Shown in pieces: positions 25,398-32,593 of a stretch of 36,019 nt of DNA. The notes under the pieces are model-generated. The model saw nothing but the letters and a program-made list of their open reading frames with translations, was not told where the DNA came from and searched no databases. Numbering within the stretch: position 1 is the first letter of the stretch; every line of letters starts with the position of its first letter. The translations under genes and the position numbers were made by a program. The stretch comes from Akkermansiaceae bacterium (GTDB taxonomy: Bacteria; Verrucomicrobiota; Verrucomicrobiia; Verrucomicrobiales; Akkermansiaceae), in NCBI GenBank assembly GCA_022510805.1, contig JAFLSS010000015.1, positions 1-36,019 of the forward strand, written 5' to 3'.

Positions 25398-26420
25398 TCA
25401 AGGCAAAAGGCAGCCGGGGCAGGAGCGCACCAAGTGGCCGGGGCTGATCTCCACCAACTCCGGGGTGTGCTGTGTGAGGCAGAGCTCCGGGTGGCCGAGG
25501 GTGTTGCGCGGGCGGAAAGAGCAGCCGCGCACCGGCTCGCGCAGGGTGGGCGGGAAGCCGGGGATGATGGGGAGCGGGCGGCCCTTGAGCTCCGGCGTGG
25601 GGCAGGACTCCATGAGCGCGCGGGTGTAGGCGTGGCGCGGGTGCTCCAGCAGCTCGGCCGCCGGGGCGCTCTCGATGATGCTGCCCGCGTACATGACTTG
25701 GATGCGCTGGGCGTATTGGCGCACGACTCCCAGATCATGCGTGATGAGGATGACCGCTGTGCCGAGCTCGCGGCGGCGGGTGTCGAGGAGGTCGAGCACC
25801 TGCTTCTGCACCGTCACATCGAGGGCGGTGGTGGGTTCATCGGCAATGAGGATGCGGGGGCGGGTGATGAGGGCCATGGCGATCATGACGCGCTGGCGCA
25901 TGCCGCCGGAGAACTCATGCGGGTAGGCAGAGGCGCGCTCGCGGGCGCGGGGGATTCCCGTGCGCTCCAGCTCCTCCACGGCCAGCTCGCGCGCGCGCCG
26001 CCACGAGTACCCGCGGTGGATGACGAGGGGCTCTGCCACCTGGTCGCCGATGCAGATGCAGGGGTTCAGCGAGGACATGGGGTCCTGAAAGATGGTGGAG
26101 ATATAGCTGCCGCGCAGGCGGCGGTGCTCCCGCTCCGGGAGGCGCAGCAAGTCGTAGGCGCCGCCCTCACACAGGGCTGTGGCCTGCGGGGAGATGCGGG
26201 CCGGCGGGCTGGGCAGCAGGCGCAGCAGGGCGGAGCAGGTCACAGATTTGCCGCTGCCGGACTCACCGACAATGCCGAGTGTCTCCCCGGGGTACAGGTC
26301 GAAGCTCACATCGGTGACAGCGTGGGTGATGCCGGCGCGGGTGTGAAACTCAACGCTCAGGTGGCGCACTTGGAGCAGGGGATCAGGCATGAGGGGAGGC
26401 GTGGGATTCAGATTCAGCAT
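25398..26420 (-). CDS. Oligopeptide/dipeptide ABC transporter ATP-binding protein (340 aa)
   Basis: This is a complete OppD/DppD-type ATPase: Walker A GESGSGKS at residues 52-59, Q-loop [10 protein letters not shown], signature FSGGMRQR near 170-177, Walker [13 protein letters not shown], switch ITHD near 226-229. The C-terminal oligopeptide-transporter extension carries Cys residues (CSFRPRN..., C...C) that in DppD relatives bind an iron-sulfur cluster or metal. It energises peptide uptake with partner permeases and a second ATPase, none of which are in the window. The start ATG 26420 overlaps the end of the exonuclease gene by seven bases; ATG 26390 (MPDPLLQV) is possible. It is the last gene of a four-gene operon. 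Confidence 0.9.
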   Translation of the reverse strand: MLNLNPTPPLMPDPLLQVRHLSVEFHTRAGITHAVTDVSFDLYPGETLGIVGESGSGKSVTCSALLRLLPSPPARISPQATALCEGGAYDLLRLPEREHRRLRGSYISTIFQDPMSSLNPCICIGDQVAEPLVIHRGYSWRRARELAVEELERTGIPRARERASAYPHEFSGGMRQRVMIAMALITRPRILIADEPTTALDVTVQKQVLDLLDTRRRELGTAVILITHDLGVVRQYAQRIQVMYAGSIIESAPAAELLEHPRHAYTRALMESCPTPELKGRPLPIIPGFPPTLREPVRGCSFRPRNTLGHPELCLTQHTPELVEISPGHLVRSCPGCLLP

Positions 26421-27013
26421 TTCACGGCAAAGTCCAGGCAGCGCAGCGGGCGGCTCTGCAGCTGCAGGCCGGAGACCACCGCGCGCAGCAGCTCCAGCGA
26501 GCCGGCGGCGTCGAAAAGCGCATCATGCCAGCTCTTGCCGGGCACCAGCGCCTCCACCGCCGGGCGGAGCTCCAGCGCCTCACACACGGCGCCGAGGGCG
26601 AAATCCCGCCGGTCGGGCAGGCACTTGCGCGCAAGGGCGAGCGTGTCCAGCCACGGGCCGAACCCATGAGCCGGGAAGGCGCGCAGGAAGCGCTGCTCGG
26701 TGGAGGGGTTGTGCCCCACGACAACACAGCCGCTGAGCAGGCGGCGGATGCTGCCCCAGAGGCTCAGCAGTGAGGGCGCGCCGCGGAGCTGCTCGGTGGT
26801 GATGCCGTGCACCCGCGAGGCGCTCCAGCGCACCGGCCGCGCACACGCGAGGTAGGAGGTGAAGACCTCTGCCTCTGCATAGAGGGACTCCACGCGCACG
26901 ATGCCGACTTGGATAGGCTGATCTGTCTCCCCCGGGGCGGCGCCGGCTGATTCGAAATCAACCGCCGCAAACGCGAGCTGCGATATGGGCTGGTCTAGGC
27001 TGAGCGCACCCAT
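26414..27013 (-). CDS. DEDDh 3'-5' exonuclease, DnaQ-like (199 aa)
   Basis: The protein shows the three exonuclease motifs of the DnaQ/DEDDh superfamily: AVDFES (Asp19, Glu21), VVVGHN (His101, Asn102 region) followed by WLDTLALAR, and SWHDALFDA (His163, Asp164, Asp168). Related stand-alone proteins act in proofreading, RNA trimming or repair, and no polymerase domain is attached. It starts at ATG 27013, overlapping the end of the deaminase-like gene by 19 bases, and its end overlaps the ABC ATPase gene. The tight overlaps point to one transcript. The cellular substrate cannot be told. Confidence 0.85.
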   Translation of the reverse strand: MGALSLDQPISQLAFAAVDFESAGAAPGETDQPIQVGIVRVESLYAEAEVFTSYLACARPVRWSASRVHGITTEQLRGAPSLLSLWGSIRRLLSGCVVVGHNPSTEQRFLRAFPAHGFGPWLDTLALARKCLPDRRDFALGAVCEALELRPAVEALVPGKSWHDALFDAAGSLELLRAVVSGLQLQSRPLRCLDFAVKC

Positions 27014-28332
27014 GTGAGGGCCTCCTGTATTTCTTGGAGTAGGGCGGGGTAGTCACAGGTGGTGAAGCGGCCATCGCGGTAGAGCTCTCGGCCATCCACG
27101 ACGGTGAGCCGGTTCTCCGCGCCTGTGGCGGCGTAGACTACCTGGGAGATGATGTTGTGCACGGGCTGCATGTTGGGCGCCGTGAGATCCAGGGCGATGA
27201 AATCGGCACGCATGCCGGGCTCCAGCGAGCCGATGAGCGGGTCATGCAGGGCTGCCGCGCCGCCGCGCGTGGCGAGATCCAGCGCCACCTGCGCCGGGCA
27301 TGCCGTGGGGCTCAGGGCGTGCACCTTGTGCAGCAGGGAGGCGAGGTACATCTCCCGCTGCATGTTTTGGGCATTGTTGCTGGCGGGGCCATCCGTCCCC
27401 AGCCCCAGCGGCACACGCGCCTCCAGCATGGCCGGCACCGGGGCCACCCCGCTGGCAAGTTTCATATTGGACGCCGGGTTGTGCACCCCCGCGCTGCCGG
27501 CCTCCGCCAGCAGCAGCATATCCGCCGCATCCACATCCACCAGGTGGAAGAAGGTCGAATCCGCCTGCAGCAGGCCGAGCGAGGCGCAGTAGGGCACCGG
27601 GCGCAGGCCGTGCTCGCGCAGGCACTCCTGCGTCTCGCGCGCTGTCTCCGCAAGGTGCATGCCAAAGAGAGATGAGGTCTCATCTGCCAGGGCGCGGCAG
27701 GCGCGCAAGAGCTCAGGCGTGGTCGTGTAGGGCGCGTGGGGCACCACTGCCTGGCGGATGCGCGGGTGGTGCTTCCACTCCTCAGCACGGCGGCGCACGG
27801 TGTCGGCATAGGCCTCCCGGCTAGCGCAGGCGAGGGAGGGGAAAAAGCGCGTGACACTCTCCCCCAGCACCGCGCGCAGCCCCAGCGCATCCGCCGCGCG
27901 GAACACGGCATCCTCATGCATGTACATGTCATAGAACGCCGTGGTGCCGCTGCGAATCATCTCCGCCAGGCTGAAGCGCGCCCCAAGCTCCACAAGCTCA
28001 GGCGTGAGCTTGGCCTCCTGCGGGAAAATATCCTGCTCAAGCCAGTCCCGGAGCACCTTGTCATCTGCAAAACCGCGCAGCAGGCTCATGGGCACATGCG
28101 TGTGGGCATTCACCAGGCCGGGCATGATGACGGCGGCCCCCAGCTCCACGCGCCGCGCGTGCGGGTAGAGTATCTCCAGGAGATCCGCATGCCCCACGCT
28201 CAGGATGCGCGACCCCGCGATGGCCACACCTCCGCGCCGGATGACATCGCGCGCGTCATTTTGGGTGATCACGTAGTCAGCCGTGTAGAGTGCATCGCAC
28301 TCCGTAGGGGGCGGAAGGGGCGGCGTATTCAT
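26995..28332 (-). CDS. MTA/SAH deaminase-like amidohydrolase (445 aa)
   Basis: This is a metal-dependent hydrolase of the ATZ/TRZ amidohydrolase family. Metal ligands are in NAHTH (His77, His79), with later landmarks GMHLAETARE, HNPASNMKLASG and LGTDGPASNN, and the last carries the catalytic Asp. This combination and the length fit 5'-methylthioadenosine/S-adenosylhomocysteine deaminases (MtaD), which recycle products of S-adenosylmethionine use; related guanine or triazine hydrolases cannot be excluded. ATG 28332 overlaps the membrane-protein gene's stop by four bases (ATGA). Two radical SAM genes, which consume S-adenosylmethionine but yield 5'-deoxyadenosine, start divergently 740 bases away. 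Some MtaD homologs also deaminate 5'-deoxyadenosine (DadD), so a functional link is possible. Confidence 0.85.
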   Translation of the reverse strand: MNTPPLPPPTECDALYTADYVITQNDARDVIRRGGVAIAGSRILSVGHADLLEILYPHARRVELGAAVIMPGLVNAHTHVPMSLLRGFADDKVLRDWLEQDIFPQEAKLTPELVELGARFSLAEMIRSGTTAFYDMYMHEDAVFRAADALGLRAVLGESVTRFFPSLACASREAYADTVRRRAEEWKHHPRIRQAVVPHAPYTTTPELLRACRALADETSSLFGMHLAETARETQECLREHGLRPVPYCASLGLLQADSTFFHLVDVDAADMLLLAEAGSAGVHNPASNMKLASGVAPVPAMLEARVPLGLGTDGPASNNAQNMQREMYLASLLHKVHALSPTACPAQVALDLATRGGAAALHDPLIGSLEPGMRADFIALDLTAPNMQPVHNIISQVVYAATGAENRLTVVDGRELYRDGRFTTCDYPALLQEIQEALTWVRSA

Positions 28333-28925
28333 AACCAGAAAAGAAGAGCGCAGATCAGCACGGCAGCCCCATAGGCCGCACCGGCACACGCCAGCACACG
28401 CACCAGCCCCGGCCGCAGGCGCAGCCACGCCACCCAGTCCCGCAGCAAGTAGGGCTTGGGCACCCAAAAAATGGCACAGGCCAGCACCGGGTACCACCAC
28501 AGCGGGATCAGGATGCGCGTCTCAGGCTCCTTGAGATAAGCCGCCGAGAGCGGCACGATGCCCAGCAGCAGCAAAAACACCCCCAGCGCCCGCCCAAAGA
28601 GATTGGGGCCGGAGTGGGCGTACATGATATAACACACCACCGGGCACGCCAGCAGCAAAAACTGACGCGCGGGCGAGAAATCATACAAATCCATGCGCAG
28701 CGGGTTGCCCGGCACATCCAGCAGCAGCAGCGCTATCCACACAAAATCCAGCACCAGCAACGCCCTGCCCGCCGCGCTCGACTCACAGGCCCGCGCCGCC
28801 AGCCTCAGTGTCTGCTGCGGGTACACCGCCGCCACCATATGCCCCAGCACCAGCGCCAGCCCCATGCACACCCCTGCCGTGCCCAGAGATAATTTTTCGT
28901 AAAGATGGATATACTGCTCAACCAT
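28329..28925 (-). CDS. Polytopic membrane protein of unknown function (198 aa)
   Basis: The protein has about six hydrophobic segments, for example LGTAGVCMGLALVLGHMVAA, ALLVLDFVWIALLLLDV, FLLLACPVVCYIMYA, ALGVFLLLLGIVPLSAAYL, IPLWWYPVLACAIFWV and the C-terminal ACAGAAYGAAVLICALLFWL. The loops are short and no catalytic motif is visible. ATG 28925 (MVEQYIHLYE) was chosen because a promoter ends 12 bases before it; longer readings to 28991 would start inside or upstream of the promoter. It is the first gene of the operon with the deaminase, exonuclease and ABC ATPase. It is not recognised. Confidence 0.7.
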   Translation of the reverse strand: MVEQYIHLYEKLSLGTAGVCMGLALVLGHMVAAVYPQQTLRLAARACESSAAGRALLVLDFVWIALLLLDVPGNPLRMDLYDFSPARQFLLLACPVVCYIMYAHSGPNLFGRALGVFLLLLGIVPLSAAYLKEPETRILIPLWWYPVLACAIFWVPKPYLLRDWVAWLRLRPGLVRVLACAGAAYGAAVLICALLFWL

Positions 28926-28937
28926 ATACCACAGCAG

Positions 28938-28966
28938 ATGATGCCACAACACTCCCGCACTGTCAA
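28938..28966 (-). promoter_or_regulatory. Putative promoter of the membrane protein-deaminase operon
   Basis: On the minus strand, a perfect TTGACA (28966-28961) and the weak CATCAT (28943-28938) are separated by 17 bases. The -10 box ends 12 bases before ATG 28925. It diverges from the radical SAM promoter 70 bases away. Confidence 0.5.
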
Positions 28967-29035
28967 GCATGGACACACACGCCCCGCGCACTCCGCGCCG
29001 CCGCCTTTCCCGCCCCGCCCCCTCTCAAATGAGGC

Positions 29036-29064
29036 TTGCAGAGCACGCGGCCGCATGGTAGAAT
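29036..29064 (+). promoter_or_regulatory. Promoter of the radical SAM operon, leaderless arrangement
   Basis: TTGCAG (29036-29041) and TAGAAT (29059-29064) are separated by 17 bases. GCGCGCG and then GTG 29072 follow the -10 box. The ATG at 29063 lies within the -10 box and the TTG at 29036 is the -35 box, so neither is a likely start. Confidence 0.75.
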
Positions 29065-29071
29065 GCGCGCG

Positions 29072-30151
29072 GTGAAGAATGCGTGTCCAATGCACGGGGC
29101 GGGCTCATTCCACGAGCGCCCCTTTATTTTGTTCTGGGAGGTGACGCGAGCCTGCGCGCTGGCGTGCAGGCACTGCCGAGCCGTGGCGCAGCCGCGCGCG
29201 CATGCGGATGAGCTCACGCCGGAGGAGGCGCTGCGCCTGGTGGACGACATCGCAGAGCTTGCGCCGCCCATGCTGGTGCTCACCGGGGGAGACCCCATGA
29301 TGCGCCGCGACCTGCCGGAGCTGGTGCGCGCCGCCGTGAGCCGCGGGCTGCGCGTGGCGCTCAGCCCCGCTGCCACACCCCGCCTCCTGCACGCAGACTT
29401 CAGCGCCCTCCGCCAGGCAGGCGTGAGCAGCATGAGCCTCAGCCTGGATGGCGCCACCGCCGCCACACATGACCTCTTCCGCGGCGTGCCGCACACCTTT
29501 GAGCGCACCCTGCAAGCCGCCCGCGCCGCCCGCGAAGCCGGCATCCCCCTGCAGATCAACACCACCCTCTCCCGCACCACCCTGCCCGAGCTGCCCGCCT
29601 TTGCCGAGCTCATGCGCGAGCTGCAGCCGGCGGTGTGGAGCATCTTCGTGCTCGTGCCCACCGGACGCGCCAGCGCGGCAGACCTGCCCGGCGCCGATGA
29701 GCTGGAGCAAGCGTGGCACTACCTGCTCAGCCTCCGCGGCACTCTGCCCTTTGCCATCAAAACAACCGAGGGGCACCACTACCGCCGCATCCTCCTCCAA
29801 GACGCCCGCCGCAGCGGCGCCACCCCGCCCCCCATCATCCCCACGCGCGATGGCAAGGGCGTGCTCTTCATCTCCCACACCGGCGAGGTGCAGCCCAGCG
29901 GATTCCTGCCCATCACCCTCGGCAATGTGCGCACCCACCGCCTGGCAGAGCTCTACCGCCACCACCCCATCATGCAGCAGCTGCGCGATGACAACGCCCT
30001 GCGCGGCAAATGCGGCCGCTGCGAATTCCGCCACATCTGCGGCGGCTCCCGCGCCCGCGCCTACGGCCTGAGCGGCGACATGCTGGCCGAAGAACCCCTC
30101 TGCAACTACACCCCAGCCGCCCTGCGCGCAGACTCCCCACCCTCATCATGA
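29072..30151 (+). CDS. Radical SAM/SPASM protein, AhbD/TIGR04053-like (359 aa), GTG start
   Basis: The radical SAM cluster motif CALACRHC (Cys28, Cys32, Cys35 from GTG) follows FWEVTRA. LVLTGGDP is the SAM-binding GGE-like motif. The C-terminal SPASM part has GKCGRCEFRHICGGSRARAY and a later EEPLC, which would hold an auxiliary iron-sulfur cluster. FISHTGEVQPSGFLP and VPTGRAS match the TIGR04053 family, the close relatives of heme b synthase AhbD. AhbD oxidatively decarboxylates propionates of iron-coproporphyrin III; whether this protein does so is inference. ATG 29090 is an alternative start if a short leader exists. The stop overlaps the next radical SAM gene (ATGA). Confidence 0.85.
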   Translation: MKNACPMHGAGSFHERPFILFWEVTRACALACRHCRAVAQPRAHADELTPEEALRLVDDIAELAPPMLVLTGGDPMMRRDLPELVRAAVSRGLRVALSPAATPRLLHADFSALRQAGVSSMSLSLDGATAATHDLFRGVPHTFERTLQAARAAREAGIPLQINTTLSRTTLPELPAFAELMRELQPAVWSIFVLVPTGRASAADLPGADELEQAWHYLLSLRGTLPFAIKTTEGHHYRRILLQDARRSGATPPPIIPTRDGKGVLFISHTGEVQPSGFLPITLGNVRTHRLAELYRHHPIMQQLRDDNALRGKCGRCEFRHICGGSRARAYGLSGDMLAEEPLCNYTPAALRADSPPSS

Positions 30152-31374
30152 TCAACCTCACCCGCCTCTGCACCGGCGCCGAGCAGCCGGCCGACCACCT
30201 GCGCTACGGCCTCCACTCCGCCGCCGCACCCTGCGCCCCCGCCTCCTCGCGCACGCGCAAACCCATCGTCGTGTGGAACATCACCCGCACCTGCAACCTG
30301 CGCTGCGTGCACTGCTACGCCGACTCGCACGCGCAGCAATACCCCGGCGAGCTCACGCCGGAGCAGTGCCTGAGCGTGGTGGATGACCTGGCGGACTACC
30401 AAGCCAGCGCCCTGCTCCTCTCCGGCGGAGAACCCCTGCTCCACCCCCACCTGCCCGCCATCCTCGAGCGCGCCACCTCCCGCGGCCTCAAGGTGACCCT
30501 CTCTACCAACGGCACCCGCATCACCCGCGAATGGGCCGCCCGCTTCAAGGAGCTCGGCGTGGCCTATGTCGGCATCTCGCTGGATGGCATCGGCCCCGTG
30601 CACGACTCCTTCCGCGGCGTCCCCGGCGCCTTCGAGGCCGCCATCCGCGGCTTCCGTCTCTGCGAAGAAGCCGGCCAAAAAACCGGCCTCCGCCTCACCC
30701 TCACCCGCAACAACGTGCAGTGCATGGCCGACATCCTGCACTTCATCGAGCAGGAAAACATCCCCCGCGTCTGCTTCTACCACCTCGTGCCCACCGGCCG
30801 CGGGGTAGATGTCGCAGCCCTGCGGCCGGAGGAAGCACGCGCCGCGCTGGACATGCTCATCGAGCGCGTGCACACCTGGCGCGCCGCCGGCAGCTCGCGC
30901 GAGCTGCTCACCGTCACCCAACCGGCAGATGGCATCTACATCCTCCTGCGCCAGCTGCGCGAAGGCAACCCCCTGGCTGAGCAGACCCTCCGCCTCCTGC
31001 GCTGGAACGGCGGCGGCGCCAACAGCTCCGGCCGCGGCATTGCCAACATCGACACCCAGGGCTTCATCCACCCCGACCAATTCTGGCAAAGCGTCACCCT
31101 CGGCAACGTGAAACACGAGAAATTCTCCGACGTGTGGGAAGCCGCCTCTGCCCCCTCAGCCGAGCGCCTGCAAGAGCTGCGCGGCAGCGATGACCCGCTC
31201 GAGCGCCAGAAAAAACTCAGCGGCCGCTGCTCCACCTGCAAGCACTTCGCCCTCTGCGGCGGAGGCTACCGCACCCGCGCCGCCATCGCCAATGGCCACT
31301 GGTACGGCTCAGACCCCGGCTGCTACCTCACCGATGAAGAAACACAGCTGGATCTACCACCCCTCCACCAATAA
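30148..31374 (+). CDS. Radical SAM/SPASM protein, AhbC/NirJ1-like (408 aa)
   Basis: The N-terminus MINLTRLCTG followed by LRYG, then VVWNITRTCNLRCVHCYA (Cys49, Cys53, Cys56), and LLSGGEPL are the signature of AhbC/NirJ1-type enzymes. Further support comes from VGISLDG, VCFYHLVPTGRG, GFIHPDQFW and the C-terminal CSTCKHFALCGGGYRTRA with SDPGCYLTDEE. AhbC removes acetate side chains from 12,18-didecarboxysiroheme in the siroheme-dependent heme pathway; NirJ acts in heme d1 synthesis. ATG 30148 overlaps the previous stop by four bases, so both proteins are probably made together. An AT-rich inverted repeat (AAATTTC at 31381-31387 with GAAATTT at 31401-31407) follows and may weakly terminate transcription. 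Confidence 0.88.
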   Translation: MINLTRLCTGAEQPADHLRYGLHSAAAPCAPASSRTRKPIVVWNITRTCNLRCVHCYADSHAQQYPGELTPEQCLSVVDDLADYQASALLLSGGEPLLHPHLPAILERATSRGLKVTLSTNGTRITREWAARFKELGVAYVGISLDGIGPVHDSFRGVPGAFEAAIRGFRLCEEAGQKTGLRLTLTRNNVQCMADILHFIEQENIPRVCFYHLVPTGRGVDVAALRPEEARAALDMLIERVHTWRAAGSSRELLTVTQPADGIYILLRQLREGNPLAEQTLRLLRWNGGGANSSGRGIANIDTQGFIHPDQFWQSVTLGNVKHEKFSDVWEAASAPSAERLQELRGSDDPLERQKKLSGRCSTCKHFALCGGGYRTRAAIANGHWYGSDPGCYLTDEETQLDLPPLHQ

Positions 31375-31410
31375 AAATTCAAATTTCTTCCACAACCGGC
31401 GAAATTTTGC

Positions 31411-31439
31411 TTGCAAAGCGCCAGATATTGTGGTAATGC
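31411..31439 (+). promoter_or_regulatory. Promoter of the TIGR04073-like gene, near-leaderless
   Basis: TTGCAA (31411-31416) and TAATGC (31434-31439) are separated by 17 bases. The -10 box ends 9 bases before ATG 31449. Confidence 0.6.
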
Positions 31440-31448
31440 TCTTGAATC

Positions 31449-31880
31449 ATGAAGCGCACACTTCTCTCCGCACTCCTTTTGGCTATGGTCGGCACCGTCT
31501 ATGCTGACATCCAAGCCCCCCCTGCTTCTGAGTACACCGCTACTCGCAAGCTCGGCCGCGCTTTGGGCAATATCTTCATGGGCATCGAGGAGCTCCCCGT
31601 GACCATGCTCCGCTGGCAGGACCGCGAGGGTGACTACGCCGGGTATTCCGTGGGCATCGTCGATGGCTTTGCCCGCACCTTCACCCGCATGGGCTACGGC
31701 TTCTACGAGCTTGTCACCTTCTGGGCGCCCACCTACAAATGCACCTACCGCCCCCCCTACCAGGGGAGCTGCGGGCGCAGCGGCCTCATCGAGTACAACT
31801 CCTGGTCCGGCTTCTCCGAATTCCCCGCAGAACTCGGCTACCAGAGCAAGTACAACTACTCCCGCAACAGCCCCTATTAA
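31449..31880 (+). CDS. Exported TIGR04073-family (exosortase-associated) protein (143 aa)
   Basis: A clear signal peptide (MKRTLLSALLLAMVGTVYA) precedes the pattern KLGRALGNIFMGIEELP, then GYSVGIVDGFARTFTRMGYG and FYELVTFWAP, and a Tyr-rich C-terminus. This matches, by eye, the TIGR04073 family of small exported proteins that co-occur with exosortase/PEP-CTERM systems in Verrucomicrobia and relatives. The biochemical role is not known. No exosortase and no PEP-CTERM protein lies in the window. It is monocistronic with its own promoter and terminator. Confidence 0.8.
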   Translation: MKRTLLSALLLAMVGTVYADIQAPPASEYTATRKLGRALGNIFMGIEELPVTMLRWQDREGDYAGYSVGIVDGFARTFTRMGYGFYELVTFWAPTYKCTYRPPYQGSCGRSGLIEYNSWSGFSEFPAELGYQSKYNYSRNSPY

Positions 31881-31920
31881 GCAGCTGCGGCGGCCCTCAA
31901 GCCCGAGCTATCGTTTCCCC

Positions 31921-31955
31921 AACGCCCCACGGCCACAAGCCCGCGGGGCGTTTTT
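31921..31955 (+). terminator. Rho-independent terminator of the TIGR04073-like gene
   Basis: AACGCCCC (31921-31928) pairs with GGGGCGTT (31945-31952) and the stem runs into five T (31951-31955). Additional G-C pairs can form in the loop. Confidence 0.85.
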
Positions 31956-31997
31956 GCTGCCCTCTCCGCAGATCCTCCGGCACCGGAGCGGCCGGAT

Positions 31998-32073
31998 ATT
32001 CAGCGCGCTCAATTTCCGCTCGTCATTCGCAGCTCGTAGTTCGTCCTTTTCGTAATGCGTCAGCGCGCTGAAT
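31998..32073. repeat. Inverted repeat around degenerate heptanucleotide units
   Basis: ATTCAGCGCGCT (31998-32009) and its reverse complement (32062-32073) flank about 50 bases. Read on the minus strand, the inside holds 7-base units of the form 'nnnCGAr' (CTACGAG, CTGCGAA, TGACGAG, preceded by GGACGAA and ATTACGA). The pattern resembles short tandemly repeated repetitive sequences of other bacteria. No gene can be supported here. Confidence 0.5.
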
Positions 32074-32088
32074 TCAGCAATTGCCATC

Positions 32089-32117
32089 TTGACACCCCGC
32101 GCTTGGCAGGTTAGAAT
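32089..32117 (+). promoter_or_regulatory. Consensus promoter with leaderless ATG gene
   Basis: A perfect TTGACA (32089-32094) and TAGAAT (32112-32117) are separated by 17 bases. The -10 box ends 7 bases before ATG 32125, so the mRNA should begin at the start codon. An in-frame ATG at 32116 overlaps the -10 box and is not a likely start. Confidence 0.8.
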
Positions 32118-32124
32118 GCAAAGC

Positions 32125-32571
32125 ATGACCCTGCCCTCCTTCATCGCCGGCATCCTCTCCACCCTCTTCTTCATGGCCGGCTGCCTCCAGCTGGGTATCT
32201 ACATCGGCACCACCCCCAGCACCCCATTTGAACTCTTCCTGCCCGGCGCCCTCACCGCCTCATGGCCACTCGCCGTGGCAGCGCTCCTCTTTGTCCTGCT
32301 CGACATCCGCACCCACCAGCCGGACCCGCAGGCAGACGCCGCCACCCCCGCGCCGCCCCCGGCACTCCTCCGCCGCCCCGCCGCCCCGGCAGACCCCGCC
32401 CCCGCCGCCCCGGAGCAGCCCACCTACTTTGCCGCCACCCCCGCCCCTGCACCGGCCACCCCCGCACCCGCGCCCGCTCCGGCCACCACACCACAGGCCA
32501 CCCCGCCCCCCGCTCCGGCCACCCCGCCCCGGGATCCGAGCGACAACGGCCTCAACTTCTTCAAAGTATAA
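32125..32571 (+). CDS. Membrane protein with Pro/Ala-rich tail (148 aa)
   Basis: Two hydrophobic segments (about residues 5-25, SFIAGILSTLFFMAGCLQL, and about 45-62, ASWPLAVAALLFVLLD) are followed by roughly 85 residues of Pro/Ala/Thr repeats and a short terminal DNGLNFFKV. The topology would place the tail on the cytoplasmic side if the protein is a hairpin. Such tails are often flexible spacers or bind SH3-like partners, but no partner is visible. It leads a probable operon with the kinase at 32594 (22-base gap) and the CHASE2-like protein. It is not recognised. Confidence 0.7.
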   Translation: MTLPSFIAGILSTLFFMAGCLQLGIYIGTTPSTPFELFLPGALTASWPLAVAALLFVLLDIRTHQPDPQADAATPAPPPALLRRPAAPADPAPAAPEQPTYFAATPAPAPATPAPAPAPATTPQATPPPAPATPPRDPSDNGLNFFKV

Positions 32572-32593
32572 CCCCCCGCTGCCCGCGCGCATA

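Noticed and set aside
29036..29071. Upstream starts TTG 29036 and ATG 29063 for the first radical SAM gene
   Set aside because: They lie in the -35 and -10 boxes of a good promoter, so they would not be in the transcript; GTG 29072 or ATG 29090 fits better.
31908..32174. An 88-codon open frame on the minus strand covering the terminator, repeats and promoter region
   Set aside because: It runs through the terminator of one gene, the degenerate heptamer repeats and the promoter and start of another, and has no recognisable start signal.
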